From the NCBI GenBank assembly GCA_002315825.1, contig DCIC01000057.1, positions 13,792-21,038 on the forward strand: 7,247 nucleotides of DNA. Direction: 5' to 3'. This document shows positions 6,279 to 7,247 of this stretch, piece by piece (the first letter of the stretch is position 1; each line of letters starts with the position of its first letter). The DNA is from Bacteroidales bacterium UBA1736 (lineage in GTDB: Bacteria; Bacteroidota; Bacteroidia; Bacteroidales; UBA932). The notes below the pieces were generated by a model, which saw only the letters and a list, made by a program, of their open reading frames with translations, made no database searches and was not told the origin of the DNA. A program made the position numbers and the translations under genes.

Positions 6279-7247
6279 CTATTTGAGACAGAAGTCAAGA
6301 GCCTTGCGGATGGCGTCTCTGTCAAGGTTCTGTCCGATGAAAACCAGTTTCTGCATTCTGTCTCCATACTCCGGATCCCAGTCTCTTGCGAGCGAGGGAT
6401 CTTCGATCATACGGTCACGCAGCTCTTCTTCGGGCATTGTGGCGAACCACTGGCCTATGTTCTTCAGGGAAATCTGGGTGCCGGCCTGTTCGAATAGATA
6501 GCACAGGTCATCGTGATCGTCGAAATAGCAAATCCCCTTTGTGCGTATGATGCCGGCGGGCCAATGCTTTGCCACGAAATTGTCGAATTTGTTTATGTCG
6601 AAGGGCTGTCGGTTGTAATATACATAGGTTCCGATACCATATTCTTCTGTCTCACCTTCCCCGTGATGGTGGTGATGGTGGTGCTCCTCGTGATGGTGCT
6701 CCTCATCATCTTCGTCATCGTCATCATCATCCGGATTGGCGCCTTCCAACTCGCTTATCCAGGCAGCAGAAGCGGCGACGGAGTCATAATCGAACCTATA
6801 GGTGTTGAGCAGGCTGTCCAGATCAGTGTCCGCCCAGTCGCATTCGATGATTTCTGCCTTGGGCTGGAGAGTGTGCATTATCTGATGTATCTTGCCGAGC
6901 TCTTCGGGCGAGATCTCCGATGCTTTGTTAAGGAGGATGATGTTGCAGAATTCTACTTGCTGGATTACCAGATTCTCGATATCCTCTTCTGCGATATTGC
7001 CTCTGAAGAGGTCTTTTGCACAGCTGAACTCATCCCTCATTCTCAGAGCGTCAACCACCGTTACTATGCAGTCTAGGCGGGGGATGCCATCCTTGATGTA
7101 TTTTTCTTCCATCATAGGGATAGAACAGATGGTGCGGGCTATGGGCTCGGGCTCGCATATTCCGCTGGCCTCAATAACGATATAGTCGAATTTGTCCATT
7201 CGGACAATATCGCTCAGCTGCTCGACGAGGTCCATTTTGAGGGTACA
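6279..7247 (-). CDS. CobW/COG0523-family GTPase, probable metal chaperone (5' partial)
   Basis: The last 322 residues of a G3E-class P-loop GTPase; its start, the Walker A motif and most of the metal-binding CxCC motif lie beyond the window edge. The frame is open to the edge, where the visible residues CTLKMDL match the family's CCTLRxDL, so the first visible Cys is likely the last Cys of CxCC. The first in-frame ATG (7235) is therefore internal. Next come FDYIVIEASGICEP (about 20-33, the Walker B/switch region), ILLNKAS (104-110, guanine-recognition loop position), a 23-residue acidic then histidine-rich stretch (173-195), and a CobW C-terminal domain from about 203 to 319 with RTKGICYF and LVFIGQNLD. 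Family members deliver or sense zinc, cobalt or other metals; the metal here is unknown. The Asp of the usual NKxD is Ser. First visible gene of the left-pointing anmK-nagZ cluster. Confidence 0.9.
   Translation of the reverse strand, partial: CTLKMDLVEQLSDIVRMDKFDYIVIEASGICEPEPIARTICSIPMMEEKYIKDGIPRLDCIVTVVDALRMRDEFSCAKDLFRGNIAEEDIENLVIQQVEFCNIILLNKASEISPEELGKIHQIMHTLQPKAEIIECDWADTDLDSLLNTYRFDYDSVAASAAWISELEGANPDDDDDDEDDEEHHHEEHHHHHHHGEGETEEYGIGTYVYYNRQPFDINKFDNFVAKHWPAGIIRTKGICYFDDHDDLCYLFEQAGTQISLKNIGQWFATMPEEELRDRMIEDPSLARDWDPEYGDRMQKLVFIGQNLDRDAIRKALDFCLK
6663..6731 (-). repeat. Low-complexity acidic/histidine-rich segment within the CobW-family gene
   Basis: On the minus strand this encodes six Asp, EDDEE, three His, two Glu and seven His: 11 acidic residues followed by a 12-residue His/Glu block. 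Synonymous codons are mixed (GAT/GAC, CAC/CAT), so the run is not a pure nucleotide repeat, which suggests selection at the protein level rather than recent slippage. His-rich loops at this place, between the GTPase and C-terminal domains, are known in COG0523 proteins and are thought to bind metal. Confidence 0.85.

Noticed and set aside
6513..7076. A 187-codon open frame on the plus strand opposite the CobW-family gene
   Set aside because: It is the antisense of a well-supported gene. Its Val/Met/Ile-rich stretch is the complement of the His/Asp codon runs, and it has no family resemblance.

Overview
The window looks like a chromosomal segment of a Bacteroidota member, most likely a gut-type Bacteroidales. 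The evidence is an outer-membrane barrel with features of the Bacteroidota TonB-receptor class, two divergent promoters that fit the Bacteroidota consensus (-33 TTTG, -7 TAnnTTTG) rather than the E. coli one, and starts without clear Shine-Dalgarno sequences. No mobile element, CRISPR array, tRNA or rRNA is visible. Coding density is very high: apart from one 116-base divergent promoter region, the genes are separated by 0 to 28 bases.

Layout, left to right. (1) The C-terminal end of a phosphotransferase/kinase-like protein (+), cut by the window edge. (2) A secreted PAP2/class A acid phosphatase (-), whose stop lies 3 bases from that of gene 1. (3) A divergent promoter region (1087-1202) feeding gene 2 leftwards and gene 4 rightwards. 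(4) A 610-residue outer-membrane beta-barrel (+) that carries TonB-receptor barrel motifs but has no plug domain, followed after 28 bases by (5) a ten-helix RhaT-family permease (+). (6) A left-pointing cluster: a CobW/COG0523 metal-chaperone GTPase (start outside the window), anmK 9 bases downstream, and nagZ overlapping anmK by 4 bases. The permease and nagZ converge with no intergenic base; a candidate terminator for the permease lies inside the end of nagZ.

How they may work together. NagZ and AnmK catalyse consecutive steps of cytoplasmic peptidoglycan recycling: NagZ removes GlcNAc from GlcNAc-anhydroMurNAc, and AnmK converts anhydroMurNAc to MurNAc-6-phosphate. No MurQ etherase or AmpG permease is seen here. 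The barrel and permease next door form a plausible outer- plus inner-membrane uptake pair, and no rhamnose catabolic gene is present. A role for that pair in importing cell-wall sugars is a testable inference, not something the sequence proves. The CobW GTPase has an Asp/Glu run followed by a His run, consistent with metal binding; its link to the recycling genes is only co-orientation and tight spacing.
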